Part shown: positions 24,856 through 33,004 of the stretch, piece after piece
Layout: every line of letters starts with the position of its first letter
Position numbering within the stretch: position 1 is the first letter of the stretch
Translations under genes and position numbers: made by a program
Notes under the pieces: model-generated
Told to the model about the DNA's origin: nothing
What the model saw: only the letters and a program-made list of their open reading frames with translations
Database searches by the model: none
Assembly: GCA_036489315.1 (NCBI GenBank)
Contig: DASXFZ010000015.1
Coordinates: forward strand, 1 to 53,028
Source: Candidatus Cybelea sp.
Lineage (GTDB): Bacteria > Vulcanimicrobiota > Vulcanimicrobiia > Vulcanimicrobiales > Vulcanimicrobiaceae
DNA: 53,028 bases
Reading direction: 5' to 3'

Positions 24856-25961
24856 AATTGGCGCATCCGGCCGCGGGAGCCGCCGCGCCTTCGCCCCCCC
24901 GCGATTTGCGCGCGCAGCGTGCCGCAGCCCCTATTCTGCTCGATTGGCTGGTGACGCTGGCAGCGGTCTGGATCATGACGGGCCTCTTCATCGATGCTCA
25001 CCAGCACCTTTTCATGGCCGTAGAGTCATTTCTCAATCCGTGGCACATGACCATGTACACGGGTGCGGTCTTTGCCGCCGCGGTGTTGGGCGTGGCAATC
25101 GCCGCCAACTATCGCCATGCCGGCTCGTTTTGGAAGGCCGTCCCCCACGGCTACGCGCAGAGCGTGGTCGGTGTCGCGGCGCTGCTCGTCGGCGGCGCGC
25201 TGGACGCCGTCTGGCACTCGATCTTCGGTTTTGAGCACCAGCTCGATCTGCTGCTCAGCCCCCCCCACCTGTTCTTGCTCACCGGCCTCTTTTTCCTGAT
25301 TACCGGCCCGGTCCGCAGTGCGCTCGCCCGTCCCGACCCATCGAATCTGCTCGAGCAACTGCCGATGCTCGTCGCGCTCGGGCTCGCCTTTGAGATCGCG
25401 CAGTTCCTGACGCAGTATGGCTTTTATCCCGAAGCCCTGATGCGTGACCACCCATTGTCGCAAACGGCCTATCACAGCGAACAGTTCATTCTATCCGTCT
25501 TCCTCTTTTACAGGCAAGCGCTGGAGATCTCAATTATAATTTGGCAGAGCGTGCTGCTTGCCGCGGCGGTCTTGTACCTATGCGTTCGCAAGCGGCTGCA
25601 CTTCGGCGCGCTCATAATACTCTGCATCGTCGAAAAGCTTTGGATCGGCGGTGAGCTTTCGAGCGATTTCAAAGAGCTTCTGCTGGTCGTGCTTGCGTCG
25701 GCTGCAGCAGGGCTCGTGGGGGACATTGTCGTGGCGAAGTTACGACCCTCGTCGGAGCGTCCTAACGCGTTCCGGCTCCTGGGATTCGTCGTGCCGTCGA
25801 CCTACTTTGCGGCGTATTTTGCCTTCGCGGTTCCCCTGTTTGGGGGAACGTGGTGGGATGCGAGCTTCGTCTTCGGGTCGATTGTCGAGGCGGGAATCGT
25901 CGGCCTCTGCGTCAGTCAGCTCATGCTCGCTGCGTCGCCAAATAACTCTGGTACCGCATGA
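24852..25961 (+). CDS. PmoC/AmoC-like multi-TM membrane protein A
   Basis: 369 residues from the ATG at 24852 (ATGA overlap with the DUF1775 gene; AAGAAGGTG upstream). About nine hydrophobic segments. The putative metal site is D48-x3-H52-x12-H65 (in FIDAHQHLF and FLNPWHMTMY), then D118-x3-H122-x5-E128 (in LDAVWHSIFGFE) and SPPH139. The spacing (+4, +13, +53, +4) matches the CuC/CuD ligands of PmoC by published residue numbers (156, 160, 173, 227, 231; +4, +13, +54, +4), with Asp for Asn227. The homology is inferred from this spacing; overall identity looks low. Its neighbours are copper proteins. It shares GFE..LLSPxHL and GPVRSxL with the paralogue at 26404. Confidence 0.68.
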   Translation: MKLAHPAAGAAAPSPPRDLRAQRAAAPILLDWLVTLAAVWIMTGLFIDAHQHLFMAVESFLNPWHMTMYTGAVFAAAVLGVAIAANYRHAGSFWKAVPHGYAQSVVGVAALLVGGALDAVWHSIFGFEHQLDLLLSPPHLFLLTGLFFLITGPVRSALARPDPSNLLEQLPMLVALGLAFEIAQFLTQYGFYPEALMRDHPLSQTAYHSEQFILSVFLFYRQALEISIIIWQSVLLAAAVLYLCVRKRLHFGALIILCIVEKLWIGGELSSDFKELLLVVLASAAAGLVGDIVVAKLRPSSERPNAFRLLGFVVPSTYFAAYFAFAVPLFGGTWWDASFVFGSIVEAGIVGLCVSQLMLAASPNNSGTA

Positions 25962-25965
25962 AGTG

Positions 25966-26409
25966 CTATCGAATGAGTATCGGCACGACGCGCTCGTCGG
26001 TATCGCCGCGCGTGTTGCGCGCGATAATGTGAAGCGTGTAGGCACGACGGTATTGCGGGATAATGTCCAGGACGTCTTGTGAGAAAACGAAGTCTCCAAA
26101 ACGGCGATGGTCGGCCGCGAAAGAGAACGACTCGGTGCGCACTTCGACACTCGCCACGTTGGTTGACGTCACGATTCGCCCCATCCATCGCCGGCCGGGT
26201 CGAATCGTCGTTTCGTTCATCCATACTGCTAGAATGTGCGGTGCCGCATCGGGTGGAAGCGCTTGCGGCGCCGGCCAGGGAGATGGCGCGTCGAGAACGC
26301 GATTTGCCGCGAGCATGCGCCCGGTGGTCTGCGAGCACGCGGGCGCAACGAGCACGGCGAGCATCGCTAGCAGGGATCGCGTGAAGTACGCGGGGTGCGT
26401 CTCATGCAT
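25966..26409 (-). CDS. Small lipoprotein on the opposite strand inside the copper operon
   Basis: 147 residues from the ATG at 26409: signal HPAYFTRSLLAMLAVLV with lipobox APAC, then a beta-rich domain (HILAVWMNETTIRPGRRW, VASVEVRTESFSFAADH, AYTLHIIARNTRGDTDE). The wording is protein-like and not a shadow: the complementary plus strand has no usable frame of this quality. It converges within 4 bp of the first PmoC-like gene, and its start codon faces the start of the second PmoC-like gene almost base to base. The domain looks like an Ig-like/bacterial surface fold; function is unknown. An antisense position inside an otherwise co-directional operon is odd. Confidence 0.68.
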   Translation of the reverse strand: MHETHPAYFTRSLLAMLAVLVAPACSQTTGRMLAANRVLDAPSPWPAPQALPPDAAPHILAVWMNETTIRPGRRWMGRIVTSTNVASVEVRTESFSFAADHRRFGDFVFSQDVLDIIPQYRRAYTLHIIARNTRGDTDERVVPILIR

Positions 26410-27465
26410 CGCGTAGTCGCTTTCGACGCGGCATCGCATCCCGCTGCAAATATCTCATACGATTGGGCAATGACCGTTGCCTCGCTATGGCTCTCCGGCG
26501 GCATCATGATCGATGCGTGGTATCATTTTCACTCGACGGTAGAAACGTTTTTCGAGCCGGCGCATGCGCTGCTCTATTCCGGTTTGCTTACCAGCTACAT
26601 CTTTACCGCCGTCGCAGTCGCCGCAGGTCGCCGGCAGGGACACCCCTGGAAGGCTGCGCTGCCGAGGGGGTACGGCATTACCGCCGCCGGCTTGATCGTA
26701 TGCCTCGCCGGCGGTTTGGCCGATATGGCCAAACACGCGCTCTGGGGATTCGAGGAAGGGTTCAACGCTCTCTTGAGCCCGACGCATCTCCTGATCGGTG
26801 TCGGGATGCTCTTGATCATCGCCGGCCCGGTGCGCTCGGTGCTCGACCGGCCGAGTCCGCCTCGAACGTTGCTTGCGCAGCTGCCGCTGGTACTTTCCGC
26901 GGCATCGATGATGGAGCTGGTACACTGGGGAACGCAATTCGTCTTTTTAAGCGAGGCCGAAAAGATGAACGCGCCGATATCCCCAGTCAGCATACCACAC
27001 GAGACCCTTACGTTGCTCACGCTGCAGTACGATAAGGAGGGAATCGGTTTGCTGGCGGTCATCGTGCAAAGCCTGCTAACCGCCGGTTTCTTTCTCTATC
27101 TTGCGCGGCGCGTGCGGCTTGCGCCGGGCGCGATGGTCGTGCTCTTCCTTGCCGGGAATGCCTTCGTCGCGGCAGCTCATTCAAATTATATCGGGCAGTT
27201 CGTCGCGGTGATCGTCGCCTCGGCGATCGCGGGGTTCGTCGCCGATGGTTTCGGATTGGATCCTGCCGATCAGCTAAGCTCCCGCTGGGCAATCGCGGCA
27301 TTTATGGTTCCAGCAGTGTACTGGGCGGTGCTGCTCGCCGTGCTCGCACTCGCGATGGGCGGAATCTGGTGGACCCCGGACGTCATCTCCGGTTCCATTC
27401 TCTTCGCCGGTCTCGTCGGGCTTTTCGTGAATGCGTTGACCGGCCCGTTCGTCGCGCACCGATGA
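26404..27465 (+). CDS. PmoC/AmoC-like multi-TM membrane protein B
   Basis: 353 residues from the ATG at 26404 (CGGGG upstream; a GTG at 26395 would add three residues). A paralogue of the protein at 24852 with the same topology. Metal-site candidates are D37-x3-H41-x12-H54 (MIDAWYHFH and FFEPAHALLY), then D107-x3-H111-x5-E117 (LADMAKHALWGFE) and SPTH128; spacing is identical to protein A (+4, +13, +53, +4). Also shared are a GG-x2-D turn before the D-x3-H, GPVRSVL, and TQ-x-x-F. It overlaps the CopC-CopD gene by ATGA. Having two copies suggests a heteromeric complex or two sites. Confidence 0.68.
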   Translation: MHRVVAFDAASHPAANISYDWAMTVASLWLSGGIMIDAWYHFHSTVETFFEPAHALLYSGLLTSYIFTAVAVAAGRRQGHPWKAALPRGYGITAAGLIVCLAGGLADMAKHALWGFEEGFNALLSPTHLLIGVGMLLIIAGPVRSVLDRPSPPRTLLAQLPLVLSAASMMELVHWGTQFVFLSEAEKMNAPISPVSIPHETLTLLTLQYDKEGIGLLAVIVQSLLTAGFFLYLARRVRLAPGAMVVLFLAGNAFVAAAHSNYIGQFVAVIVASAIAGFVADGFGLDPADQLSSRWAIAAFMVPAVYWAVLLAVLALAMGGIWWTPDVISGSILFAGLVGLFVNALTGPFVAHR

Positions 27466-29507
27466 GCGTCATGGCGCTCCGGAGGGCCTGGTCGCGCTTG
27501 TTTTTGAAAGCACTATTCGCTTTTGCGTTGCTCTGGGCATTATCGCCGAGCGCGGCCGGAGCGCACGCCTACATCGTCGGCGCGCAGCCTCCGGCAGATA
27601 GCAGCTACCAGCAGCCGGCCGGGGCGATCGCGATATCCTTTGACGAGCCGGTCGAGCTGCTCGACTCAAATGCCATGCAAGTCTTTGACGGTCACGGAAA
27701 GCGTATCGACCGCCGCGACGCAGCCGTCGACCCGCAAGACGCAACGCGGGTAATCGTAAACCTGCCCCGGCGGCTCGACTCGGGTATCTACACGGTGCGC
27801 TGGCGCGTCATTTCAGCCGATACGCACGTCGTTCACGGCATCTATCGAATCGGCGTTGGCGTACCCGTGACGCAGGGTACTGTGCTGGAAGCCGCGTCGC
27901 CATTCGACCCATCCGCCGCGCCGGCGTCGGTACTGCGGTGGTTAAGCCTGATGGGCGCGCTGCTTGCAGGCGGAGCGATTTTCTTGCGGTGGTACTTGCT
28001 GGATCGGTTGGAACTTGCCTATCCCGGAGGCATCGCCACCGCTCGGCGCGGCGCGCTCGCAGGCGCACTCGTACTCTTGGCCGTCGCCATCCCAAGCCTG
28101 ATCGTCCAGGCGTCCGCCGCCGGCGGTGCCTTTGGGCAGGATATCGGAGCGACGCTGCTGCGAACGATTTGGGGCGTCGCGTTCCTGGTCCGCCTAGTTG
28201 CCGCCGTCGTCGTGCTCTTCGTCGCACTTTTCGCCTGGAAGCCGCTCAGCCGGATTGCGATCGTTTCGATCGTTATCTTGCTGGCCACCTTCAGCGCATC
28301 GGGTCATGCATTAGCTCAATCGAGCCTTAGCGCTCGCGCAATCGCCATGCTGGTAGACTTTGCGCATCTTGCCGCCGCCGCGGCGTGGATTGGCGGCCTC
28401 TTTATAATTGCTGCGATATTGTTGCCCCTTTGGCGGGCCCGCGACGTCAGAACGACGGAACGGACCCAAGCCCTTTTTGTGGCTTTTACTCCACTCGCAA
28501 TGGCGTGCGTCGCCATTATCGTCGTCAGCGGAGCGTATGCGTCGGTTATTCACCTTGGGCATATCGGCGATCTTGTAGGGTCCACCTACGGGCGCGTGCT
28601 TCTCATTAAAATTATCGTTGTGGCAGTTCTGTTGCTGCTAGGTTGGCGGCACTTTCGCATCGGGGCTGGAAGGAGCGCCGCGCCGGGTATCGCCACGCTG
28701 GGATACGAAACGCTCGCCGGCATCGTCGTTGCGCTGCTCACGGCGATCTTGGTCGGACAAATGCCGCCCGCGCACCTACCCGCATCGACCTCGTCGACCC
28801 CTTTGGAACTCGCCGGGGTTCTCTGCATCTTGGCGATCGTACGCTTCGCGTCGGCGAAAAAGGGCCGTACAATTGGGCCTTCAACCACGCCGGCAACTAG
28901 GTCTCTAGACCTCGCAATCATCGCGGGATCGGCCGCGCTTTTCTTAATCACGGTCGTGGTCGGTGGATACTCAGTAGAGTCGGCCTCGATGTGGCCGACG
29001 CTGCAGCTTAACGACATCGTGCTAGTCGACCGGCTAACCTATCGGCTGCGCTCCCCCCGGCACGACGACCTCGCGGTCTTCGTGCCGCCCGTGGAATCCG
29101 GCGGCAAGGACTTCGTAGAGCGTGTGGTCGGCGTTCCGGGCGACGAGATCGCAATCCGCGACGGGATCCTCTATCGAAACGGCAAGGCGCTTGACGAAGT
29201 GCCCGAGCAACAACCGGGTGCCTACGATTTAGCGATTCGGGACTACGAAATCTACATCGACGGTGACCCGCTCGACCCCCGCACGGCGGACGTACCGCCG
29301 AGGGCGCTCTGGCAGGCTCCGGACCGTATTCCAATGGGCTTCTATCTTTTGCTTGGGGACAACCGAAACTACTCGTACGACTCGCACATTTGGGGCTTCG
29401 CTCAGAGCGGCGGAGTGTTCGTGGCCGGACCACTGGCGACGCGAAACGTGCGCGCCGGCTTTGTGGGCATCTCTCGCGGCGTCATTTGGCCGCTGGGCAG
29501 ACTGTAA
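27462..29507 (+). CDS. CopC-CopD-signal peptidase I fusion protein
   Basis: 681 residues from the ATG at 27462 (ATGA overlap with the previous stop). Domain order: signal peptide to A34; CopC domain 35-140 with mature N-terminal His35 (HAYIVGAQPP) and the second ligand region DTHVVHGIYRIG (His122, His125); CopD eight-TM region about 150-470; then a type I signal peptidase domain from about 490 with its own TM. The peptidase has ESASMWPTL (Ser509), FVERVVGVPGDE and LLGDNRNYSYDSHIWG boxes. The general-base Lys that should precede RVVGVPGD is Glu553. CopC/CopD import or bind copper; the fused peptidase is unusual. The reading frame is continuous through both junctions. Confidence 0.85.
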   Translation: MSVMALRRAWSRLFLKALFAFALLWALSPSAAGAHAYIVGAQPPADSSYQQPAGAIAISFDEPVELLDSNAMQVFDGHGKRIDRRDAAVDPQDATRVIVNLPRRLDSGIYTVRWRVISADTHVVHGIYRIGVGVPVTQGTVLEAASPFDPSAAPASVLRWLSLMGALLAGGAIFLRWYLLDRLELAYPGGIATARRGALAGALVLLAVAIPSLIVQASAAGGAFGQDIGATLLRTIWGVAFLVRLVAAVVVLFVALFAWKPLSRIAIVSIVILLATFSASGHALAQSSLSARAIAMLVDFAHLAAAAAWIGGLFIIAAILLPLWRARDVRTTERTQALFVAFTPLAMACVAIIVVSGAYASVIHLGHIGDLVGSTYGRVLLIKIIVVAVLLLLGWRHFRIGAGRSAAPGIATLGYETLAGIVVALLTAILVGQMPPAHLPASTSSTPLELAGVLCILAIVRFASAKKGRTIGPSTTPATRSLDLAIIAGSAALFLITVVVGGYSVESASMWPTLQLNDIVLVDRLTYRLRSPRHDDLAVFVPPVESGGKDFVERVVGVPGDEIAIRDGILYRNGKALDEVPEQQPGAYDLAIRDYEIYIDGDPLDPRTADVPPRALWQAPDRIPMGFYLLLGDNRNYSYDSHIWGFAQSGGVFVAGPLATRNVRAGFVGISRGVIWPLGRL

Positions 29508-29557
29508 TTATGTTCCCGACGCGCACTTCTTTGAAGAAAAGGTGACCGGCGAAAGCG

Positions 29558-30997
29558 ATGATACGAAAGGCATTCTTGAAAAGCGGGATGAGTGCGATGG
29601 CGGCGGCCGCGATCCTTCCAAGGACGCACCAGGCGCTCGCAAGCGAGGTAATTAGTTACACGCTGACGTCGGCGCCCTTGAAATTCTCGCCGTCGCCCGG
29701 ACTTGCATTCGCCGGCTTGGCTTACAACGGGTCGATCCCCGGACCGGTATTACGAGCCGCCTACGGGCAGCGCGTGCGCATTCGCTACGTCAGTCGAGTC
29801 GCTATACCGACGAGCGTGCATTGGCACGGTATGATTCTTCCAAACGCCATGGACGGCGTTGCCTCAGTGACGCAGCCGCCAGTCCTCGAAAATGGCGAAT
29901 TCCTGTACGAGTTTACCGCAGGTCCCCCCGGAACGCGCTGGTATCACGATCACGCCTTTCACATGGGGCTTTCACGCGGGCTTTTCGGTATGTTCGTCGT
30001 CGACGATCCCAGCGATGAGCCGGCTGACAGGGAGTTCGCGCTTGTTTTTCACGACGTTCCGCAGTGGAGCACGGTCGACGCCGCCGAGCGTGGTATCAGC
30101 GGCGTTCCAATGACGATGCTGCCGGGTTCACCGGAGGCGCTAGCAATGACGGCGATGCGTTCCTCTCATAAGATGGGAGATGAGGTGGCGTACGCGGCAC
30201 ACTGTATCGACGGCGCCACGTATCCGCGAACGCGCAGACTCGCCGTCAGGCTCGGCGACCGCGTTCGGCTGCGCATCCTCAATGCGAGTCCGACCGAGAC
30301 ACGCTACGTTAGCCTCGCCGGGCATCGCTTCACGGTTACCCACAGCGACGGGAATCGCCTTGAGTCACCGATTGCGGTCGACGCCCTGCGAATCGGCGTC
30401 GGCGAACGCTACGACGCCTACTTCGAAGTGAGAAAGCCCGGTGCGTTCTTGCTTCAGGGCCTCACGGGGGGGCCGGCCCCGCACCAACAGGCGGCACTCT
30501 TTTACACCGAAGGGATGGAAAACGCACAGCCGGCGGAGAGTCCGCAGACGCTAGTCGGCGTCGATTATTTCACCTACGAAAAGGCGGCGGGCGGGGCGGC
30601 CGCCCCGTCGGCCGAAACGCTTGGATCGTTGCGATACGAGTTCACGCTTGGGGGCGGCGCGTGGGGCAGCAATCGCTGGACGATCAACGGGGCGACATGG
30701 CCCGATACGCCAAAAATTCTCGTACGACGCGGCGACCGCGTCTCGGTGCACTTCAAAAATACCACCGATATGGAGCATCCGATGCACCTGCACGGCCATG
30801 CGTTCGAGCTCGTCGAGGTAGGTGGAACGTGGCTTGCACGGCCGCTTTCGAAAGATGTCTCCATCGTACCGGCTAATGGGGGGACGACGACGTGGCGATT
30901 CACCGCAAACTCGCTGTCCGGACGCTGGCTGCTGCACTGCCATAACGAGATACATGCGATGGACGGGATGATGACCGAGGTGAGATATGAATCCTGA
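29558..30997 (+). CDS. Multicopper oxidase (laccase/CopA-like)
   Basis: 479 residues with a signal peptide (GMSAMAAAAILPRTHQALA) and three cupredoxin domains. All four copper motifs are present: HWHG at 88-91, WYHDH at 128-132, HPMHLHGH beginning near 407, and HCHNEIHAMDGM at 460-471. The Cys461 / His-x3-His / Met471 arrangement is that of a type 1 site with an axial Met. It should oxidise a periplasmic substrate (Cu(I), phenolics or an electron donor) with O2. It lies 50 bp downstream of the CopC-CopD fusion gene and its end overlaps the 36-residue TM gene, so it belongs to the same transcript. Confidence 0.92.
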   Translation: MIRKAFLKSGMSAMAAAAILPRTHQALASEVISYTLTSAPLKFSPSPGLAFAGLAYNGSIPGPVLRAAYGQRVRIRYVSRVAIPTSVHWHGMILPNAMDGVASVTQPPVLENGEFLYEFTAGPPGTRWYHDHAFHMGLSRGLFGMFVVDDPSDEPADREFALVFHDVPQWSTVDAAERGISGVPMTMLPGSPEALAMTAMRSSHKMGDEVAYAAHCIDGATYPRTRRLAVRLGDRVRLRILNASPTETRYVSLAGHRFTVTHSDGNRLESPIAVDALRIGVGERYDAYFEVRKPGAFLLQGLTGGPAPHQQAALFYTEGMENAQPAESPQTLVGVDYFTYEKAAGGAAAPSAETLGSLRYEFTLGGGAWGSNRWTINGATWPDTPKILVRRGDRVSVHFKNTTDMEHPMHLHGHAFELVEVGGTWLARPLSKDVSIVPANGGTTTWRFTANSLSGRWLLHCHNEIHAMDGMMTEVRYES

Positions 30998-31097
30998 GCG
31001 GCCTGCCGGTTATCGCCGCCTCCTCATCGGCGCTATCGTCTTGGGAGCTCTGATCCTTATCGCATTCGTCTTTTATATCTCGATCGGCTCGGACTAA
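30987..31097 (+). CDS. 36-residue single-TM protein
   Basis: ATG at 30987 inside the last codons of the multicopper oxidase gene (11-bp overlap), with GAGGTGAGAT upstream. It encodes a basic N-terminus (MNPERPAGYRRL) followed by one strong hydrophobic helix (GAIVLGALILIAFVFYISI) and a short GSD tail. Its length, positive-inside N-terminus and overlap with the preceding gene suggest a real small membrane protein that ends the copper operon. It could be an assembly or stabilising subunit. Confidence 0.65.
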   Translation: MNPERPAGYRRLLIGAIVLGALILIAFVFYISIGSD

Positions 31098-31119
31098 AAG
31101 CGCGCACTCCTCGAGCGTC

Positions 31120-32904
31120 CTAGACTCCCAGCATTGATGCCTCTGCCGCGCTGCGATAGGCATTGAGAACGTCCCGTCGCGTGACGACCCCCATGAAGGC
31201 TCCGCTCTTTGGATCGACGACGGGCAGCAGAGGCGTCCGAGGGTCGGCCATCGAGATTGCGGCCTTCTCTAAGCTGTCCGTGGAGGAGAGGGTCACCGTC
31301 GGCGGGCGGCCGAGCTCGTCGATTCTAAGCTCGCCGTCCGACCCTTGAGCGAGGCTCACCGCAATTTCGGAGACCGCGACCAAACCAACGAAACGGCCCT
31401 TCGCGACGAGGGGAATGGCTAGCTCGTCGGTATCCCGAAGCCGCGCCGCGACCTCGCGTACCGTTTCGCCGCTTTGCGCGATCACGGGAGCCTGGCGCTC
31501 GACGGCGCTCACGCGAACGCGCGAAAAGAATCCAGGATTACGAGCGCGCATCCAATCGATCCCCTGACGAATAAGCTTCATCTCATAAATGGTGTGCCCG
31601 AGCAGTCTCCGGCCGAGCAGCGTTGCGATCACCGTGCTGACCATCAGCGGCAAAATGATCGTGTAGTCGCTCGACATCTCGAAGACGATCATGATCGACG
31701 TGATGGGTGCCTCCGCTGCGGCCGCAAAAACTGCCGCCATTGCGACGAGGCCGTAGGCGGCGGCGCTGGCAGTCCAGCTCGGAAACGCCGCATGAGCAAG
31801 AGTTCCGAACGCGTCGCCGAGCATCGCGCCGGTAAACAGCGAGGGCGCGAAGATCCCGCCGCTGCCGCCGGCCCCCAGCGTCAGCGACGTTGCAACCGGT
31901 TTCAGCGCCGCAAGCGCGAGCGCGTGCAGCGCTGGAACGTGTTGCGATAGGACCGCGTCGACGCTGTCGTAGCCTACGCCGAAGACCTGCGGATACCGAA
32001 TGCCGATGATGCCCACGATGCCGAAACCGGCGGCCGCCTTTACCCAGCTTGTAATGCGCCACGCGTCGAAGCGGTCTTCGACGTAATAGAGCAGTTTTAC
32101 AAAGCCAGCCGCCCAGAGGGCGGCAACGATGCCGAGTAAGGCGTAAAGCGCGAGCTCGGCCGGCGAGACGAGATAGAACGCCGATGCGGTGAAGGAGGGA
32201 TGATTGCCAAAAAACGAGCGTCCGATGACTGCAGCGACCACGCTCGCGACGACGATCGACGCAAACGAACGAGGTTCGAACCGGCCGAGAATAACTTCCG
32301 ATGCGAAAAAGACGCCGCCGATTGGCGCGTTGAACGTCGCGGAGATGCCGCTTGCCGCGCCGCACGCGACGAGCGTCCGGACAATGGGCGACGGAGCGCG
32401 GCAGATTTGGCCGAGGACGGAGCCGATGGCCGAGCCGATCTGTACGATCGGCCCTTCGCGCCCGCAGCTCCCGCCGAAGCCGATACACGTGGCCGAAGCC
32501 AAGCTTTTCACCGCGATGACGCGCGGCCGTATTATGCCGGCCCGCAATGCCACCGCGGCCATGACCTCGGGAACGCCGTGGCCTTTCGCTTCCTTTGCAA
32601 ACCGCCAGACGATGAAGCTCGTAATGATTCCGCCGGCGATGAGAACCGGCACGACGTTTGCGCGTCCCAGAAATGACAGGGCCGGCGCGATGACACCCAT
32701 CGCCAGGCGGGACTCGCCGAAGATGAGGTACCGGAAGCCGACAGCACCGAGACCACCACCCAGCCCGACGACGACTGCAGCGAGCAGCAAGAATGTGCTC
32801 TGGGATAGCGACAAGCGCCCAAACTCGAAGCGGTAGCCGCGTGTGGTTTCGACGTATCGAGCCGTTGGCAGCTGCAGCTCGATGGGCCCGAGATTAACGG
32901 TCAT
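31120..32904 (-). CDS. CLC-family chloride channel/transporter with CBS domains
   Basis: 594 residues from the ATG at 32904 (GGGGAAG 8 nt upstream). The CLC core has GHGVPE (selectivity-filter helix D), the gating-glutamate motif GSCGREGPIVQIGS near residue 150, and GSGGIFAPSLFTGA near 335. Two C-terminal CBS domains run from about 450 to 590. In FNAPIGGVFFASEVIL, the position of the ClC-ec1 proton glutamate (E203) appears to be Val, as in CLC channels. It would conduct Cl- (or F-) across the inner membrane, possibly gated by nucleotide binding to the CBS pair. It converges with the copper operon. Confidence 0.9.
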   Translation of the reverse strand: MTVNLGPIELQLPTARYVETTRGYRFEFGRLSLSQSTFLLLAAVVVGLGGGLGAVGFRYLIFGESRLAMGVIAPALSFLGRANVVPVLIAGGIITSFIVWRFAKEAKGHGVPEVMAAVALRAGIIRPRVIAVKSLASATCIGFGGSCGREGPIVQIGSAIGSVLGQICRAPSPIVRTLVACGAASGISATFNAPIGGVFFASEVILGRFEPRSFASIVVASVVAAVIGRSFFGNHPSFTASAFYLVSPAELALYALLGIVAALWAAGFVKLLYYVEDRFDAWRITSWVKAAAGFGIVGIIGIRYPQVFGVGYDSVDAVLSQHVPALHALALAALKPVATSLTLGAGGSGGIFAPSLFTGAMLGDAFGTLAHAAFPSWTASAAAYGLVAMAAVFAAAAEAPITSIMIVFEMSSDYTIILPLMVSTVIATLLGRRLLGHTIYEMKLIRQGIDWMRARNPGFFSRVRVSAVERQAPVIAQSGETVREVAARLRDTDELAIPLVAKGRFVGLVAVSEIAVSLAQGSDGELRIDELGRPPTVTLSSTDSLEKAAISMADPRTPLLPVVDPKSGAFMGVVTRRDVLNAYRSAAEASMLGV

Positions 32905-33004
32905 TGCGGTTACTTCCCCAAGGCGCCCCACGTTGCTTTATGTGATATCAAAATTAAAGTTAGCACCGGTGAAAGCCGAAAACACGGGGTAAAAACCTTT
33001 GACG

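Noticed and set aside
24852-27465. CtaG-like (cytochrome oxidase assembly) identity for the two multi-TM proteins
   Set aside because: The CtaG HM..H pattern is not found, whereas the D-x3-H-x12-H ... D-x3-H spacing matches PmoC-type sites.
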